Assembly: GCA_030849075.1 (NCBI GenBank)
Contig: JASAOO010003064.1
Coordinates: 1-19,991, forward strand
Direction: 5' to 3'
Source: Zelonia costaricensis
Lineage: Eukaryota; Euglenozoa; Kinetoplastea; Trypanosomatida; Trypanosomatidae
Length of the DNA stretch: 19,991 nucleotides
Each line of letters opens with the position of its first letter. The first letter of the stretch is position 1. The notes under the pieces are model-generated. The model ran no database searches. It was not told where the DNA came from and saw nothing but the letters and a program-made list of their open reading frames with translations. Below, one piece after another: positions 17,436 through 19,991 of this stretch. The translations under genes and the position numbers were made by a program.

Positions 17436-17486
17436 GTCTGACCGTTCAGACACCGCACACAAGAGGTAGGGTCTCTGAGTCAGAGA
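17436..17486. repeat. Two short perfect palindromes
   Basis: GTCTGA-CCGT-TCAGAC at 17436-17451 (6-bp stem, 4-nt loop) and TCTCTGA-G-TCAGAGA at 17472-17486 (7-bp arms, single central base). They lie 20 nt apart in the balanced-composition island. The first could fold as an RNA tetraloop hairpin; the second is better seen as a DNA palindrome. Chance cannot be excluded at this size. Confidence 0.5.
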
Positions 17487-18391
17487 AGCAGCACGTGCCC
17501 AGCACGACACCGCCCCCTCGTCGCTCTGCCTTCCATTTGCGCCCTTCCGGCTCCGGCTCTGTGAGGCAGCAGGACGAGGGCAGTGCGAGCCACGCCGCAG
17601 TGACTCCTGTGCAAGCCCCCTTCGAAAGAGATCGGCACTACCTGACGGGAGCACACCCTCGTCTTCTTTTATTATTGGTTGCTTCACTCTTCGTGTTGCT
17701 TCTTGAGCCTCTCTTGTTAATATCAGCGTACATCGATTTAGAAGAATATGTCCGTCCACCCCCATCGGTGCCTCAGGGGCTTCTCCTCCCCCCCTACCCC
17801 ACCCCCACCACACACCTCCGCCACCCTCACCCTTGGCTGCCGCTTTTGGTGCCGCCGCATCCTCACAAGCACCGCCGCTCACGTGTCGGTGATGGCGTAA
17901 GTTCGAGGGTGGGGAAGGGGGGGGGAAAGGGAACAACGTGGCGGAGATTCACCCGAGGAAGAAAAAAACACGAGGTCAGGGGCGTTCAGGGATGACACGT
18001 AAGGGCAGCCGGGGTGAAGGGATGGGGTTGGGAGGGTGGTGAGCACGTGGGTGCGGCAGGAGGGGCAGGCGAAGGCAGGCGGAAGGAGACAACGGGGATG
18101 GGGGAGCTGCGGGAGGGAGGGGGTGGGTGGGTGCTATATGGGACTCCCTCCCCGGCACGCGAGCGCACACAGACAGGCAGACCATCATTTGGTGGGTGGT
18201 GGGTGGGTTGATGGAAAGCAACAAGAATCCAAAATCCGCGGCGTGGGGAGAGGAGATTGAGGGAAATATAGGGGGGGGGCAAGGCAGAAAGATAAGAGTC
18301 GCTTATCACCGCGAAAACTGACACGCACACGCACACGACGGCACACCAAACGGAGGCAAAAGACGGGCATCCTCACCACGAGCGAGCACGC

Positions 18392-18393
<2 letters not shown>

Positions 18394-18430
<37 letters not shown>

Positions 18431-18440
18431 ACACACACAC
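18394..18440. repeat. CA microsatellite, one CAGA interruption
   Basis: CA tract on the plus strand to 18425, a single G at 18426, then a further CA tract to 18440. Confidence 0.95.
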
Positions 18441-18675
18441 GCAGAGCAACAAAGGAGGGGTGGATTAGGACGTGAAAAGACGGGAACAGGGTAGGGGAGG
18501 AGGGCGAGCGAGAGAGAACAAAAGGGCGGGCAGCCCGCACGTCAGGGGCGCTGTCTCATCGCCCAGCACGGATACACACAAACACACACGCACGTAGAGC
18601 ACCTGGATTTCTTGTACATGTACCTCTCGCAGCAGGTCGGGGTTGACGACGGACGGAAGGGCTGGGGGAGGTTAA

Positions 18676-18689
18676 GGGGGGGGGGGGGG
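18676..18689. repeat. Homopolymer of 14 G
   Basis: Fourteen consecutive G on the plus strand (C14 on the transcribed strand). It is the longest homopolymer seen in the window and a likely site of length error in sequencing. Confidence 0.9.
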
Positions 18690-19140
18690 AGGGGCTGCGC
18701 TGGCGCGAACGCCGTCGTGCTTGTACGTGTGTGTGTGTACCACAACACCAGGACGCTAGGACACAGAGAGAATATATAAGGAGGGAAAGGGAGGAGGCGA
18801 GGCGGGAAGCGAGTCAAGTTCCGAAGAGGAAACCACGTGGAGGAGTAGCACACGTAAGCGAAGGGACGGAGGGAGGTAGGGGGGAGAGAGAGGGAGAGAG
18901 AACACGGAGTGGGGGGCAAACCACAAGAAAAGAAAACAAGACAGAATGCCGTGCAGAAGGGCAGGGCGGGTCGGGCTGGTTGGGGAAGTGGTGAGGGAGG
19001 GCGAGGGGGGGGGGTGAAAGGCAGAGGAATGCACTCACACGAGCACACACGCACACATACACGACAATAATAATAGAAAAGAAGCAGGTGCGTCACGGCA
19101 ACACTGCGCGTTGGATGAGGAGGAGGCAAAGAGTGCCTAC

Positions 19141-19158
19141 AGAGAGAGAGAGAGAGAG
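19141..19158. repeat. (AG)9 microsatellite
   Basis: Nine AG units on the plus strand, CT on the transcribed strand. It could act as a pyrimidine tract for trans-splicing, but no supported minus-strand frame starts nearby. Confidence 0.9.
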
Positions 19159-19190
19159 CGCGGCTCGAGAGCTGTCACCGGTGGGGCCCA

Positions 19191-19217
19191 ACACACACAC
19201 ACACACACACACACACA
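19191..19217. repeat. (AC)13 microsatellite
   Basis: Thirteen AC units on the plus strand, followed by CAGACCTACACACGCACAG. Confidence 0.95.
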
Positions 19218-19645
19218 GACCTACACACGCACAGAGCACGGTGGAGCATGTACGCTTCCTTTCGCCTCTTCTCCTCTCCTTCACAGCTCTAGGTTCTCCT
19301 CAAGCGTCGTGCAGCGCGCAACAGCCGTTTGCCGTCTGCTGCGTCGCGCCATAGTCCTCTCTGCTCTGCCTTCATCCTCCTCTACTCACGTCCGCGTCTG
19401 CGTGAGACTCGCTTCAGTGAGTCGACGCGAAGGAAGGGGCGGGAACACGCAGGGCAGCTTTGTCTGTGTCACGTCTGCGCCGAGAAAGAGAGGAGGCGGG
19501 GGGAGAAGGGACGGGCCACACCAGATTCTACGGGAAGGCAAGAAGAAAAACAAACGAAGAAGCGTGCGCAGGGTCTCGGTGGGCAACAGCCCTTCACATG
19601 TGTGCGGCACGGTTGGCGCTGAAGAGAAGAGAAAGGGAGCAAAGC

Positions 19646-19646
19646 C

Positions 19647-19678
<32 letters not shown>
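19646..19678. repeat. CA microsatellite with CAAA interruption
   Basis: CA tract on the plus strand, broken once by AA near its 3' end. Confidence 0.95.
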
Positions 19679-19991
19679 GCACTTGGAAGAGAATGCAGAC
19701 GGAATCAAATGTCACAAGGGAAGTGTTGAAGGGGGAGGGGGCGGAGCGGGGCGGGGTCAAGGGGAGGGTCCAGTGCGGTGTACGTGGAGGTGGAGGGGGT
19801 GGAGAAGGAAGGACACAAACAAACAAAGGAATGAAAAAGGGCGCCAGCGGGAAGAGGGCCACGCAGGCTCCGTTTCGGCGGTGGAGGCCAGCGGAGAAAG
19901 AGAGAGAGAGACAAGCACTAATGGAGGAGCACGAAGGGGGGAGGGGGTGGGGTGGGTGGGTGCCCACGCAGCATCGTTCAGATGTGGAGAC

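Larger units (their letters stand above)
16949..19991. other. 3.0-kb spacer upstream of the MGGACSS gene
   Basis: No gene that I can support. The right edge, read on the minus strand, gives only Pro/Ser-rich translations of CT-rich DNA or early stops, so no entering gene 3' end is evident. About 17130-17900 has balanced composition with two small palindromes, and a smaller balanced or pyrimidine-rich block lies at about 19240-19430. The rest is purine-rich on the plus strand, with a 14-G run at 18676-18689 and CA microsatellites at 18394, 19191 and 19646. It probably holds the 3'UTR of a gene lying to the right of the window. Confidence 0.6.

Noticed and set aside
17111..17995. 294-codon plus-strand frame with a Leu-rich membrane-like stretch
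   Set aside because: Opposite to the gene direction, low-complexity at both ends, and the hydrophobic stretch comes from a CT-rich tract. No domain is visible.

Overview
The window looks like nuclear DNA of a trypanosomatid, most likely Leishmania or a close relative. Two long, intron-less, GC-rich open frames lie on the same strand. Between them are multi-kilobase gaps full of (CA)n/(TG)n microsatellites and strongly strand-asymmetric low-complexity DNA. Each gene has a polypyrimidine tract and an AG just upstream on its coding strand, as expected for spliced-leader trans-splicing of a polycistronic unit. The species is not proven by the sequence. I saw no tRNA, rRNA, CRISPR array, insertion sequence or strand switch.

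Layout, all genes on the minus strand and so read from right to left. (1) 16892-19991: spacer upstream of the first gene, with a balanced-composition island at about 17130-17900. (2) 14492-16891: a 799-residue hypothetical protein with an MGGACSS N-terminus, a likely myristoyl/palmitoyl membrane anchor. Its start is fixed by a textbook splice-acceptor signal 28 nt upstream. (3) 10405-14491: a 4.1-kb spacer/3'UTR holding a 385/372-bp direct duplication with an undetermined base at the junction, and a compositionally different island at about 11060-11990 that could be a degenerate retroposon (SIDER-like). (4) 6226-10404: a 1392-residue protein with an N-terminal C2HC zinc finger, coiled coil, proline/glutamine tracts and beta-rich C2-like modules. 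This resembles an enlarged version of animal CCDC17. (5) 642-6225: a 5.6-kb spacer/3'UTR containing a 129/128-bp duplication, again with an undetermined base at the junction, and a striking pair of mutually exclusive hairpins at 4632-4678. (6) 1-345: the first 115 codons of another minus-strand gene that runs off the left edge.

The genes need not share a pathway, because in trypanosomatids co-directional neighbours are co-transcribed regardless of function. A cilium/flagellum or membrane-cortex role for the two large proteins is inference only. The clearest unusual signals are the alternative-hairpin element, the two N-junction duplications (probably unmerged contig ends) and the architecture of the two large proteins. 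I found no clearly new biological system.
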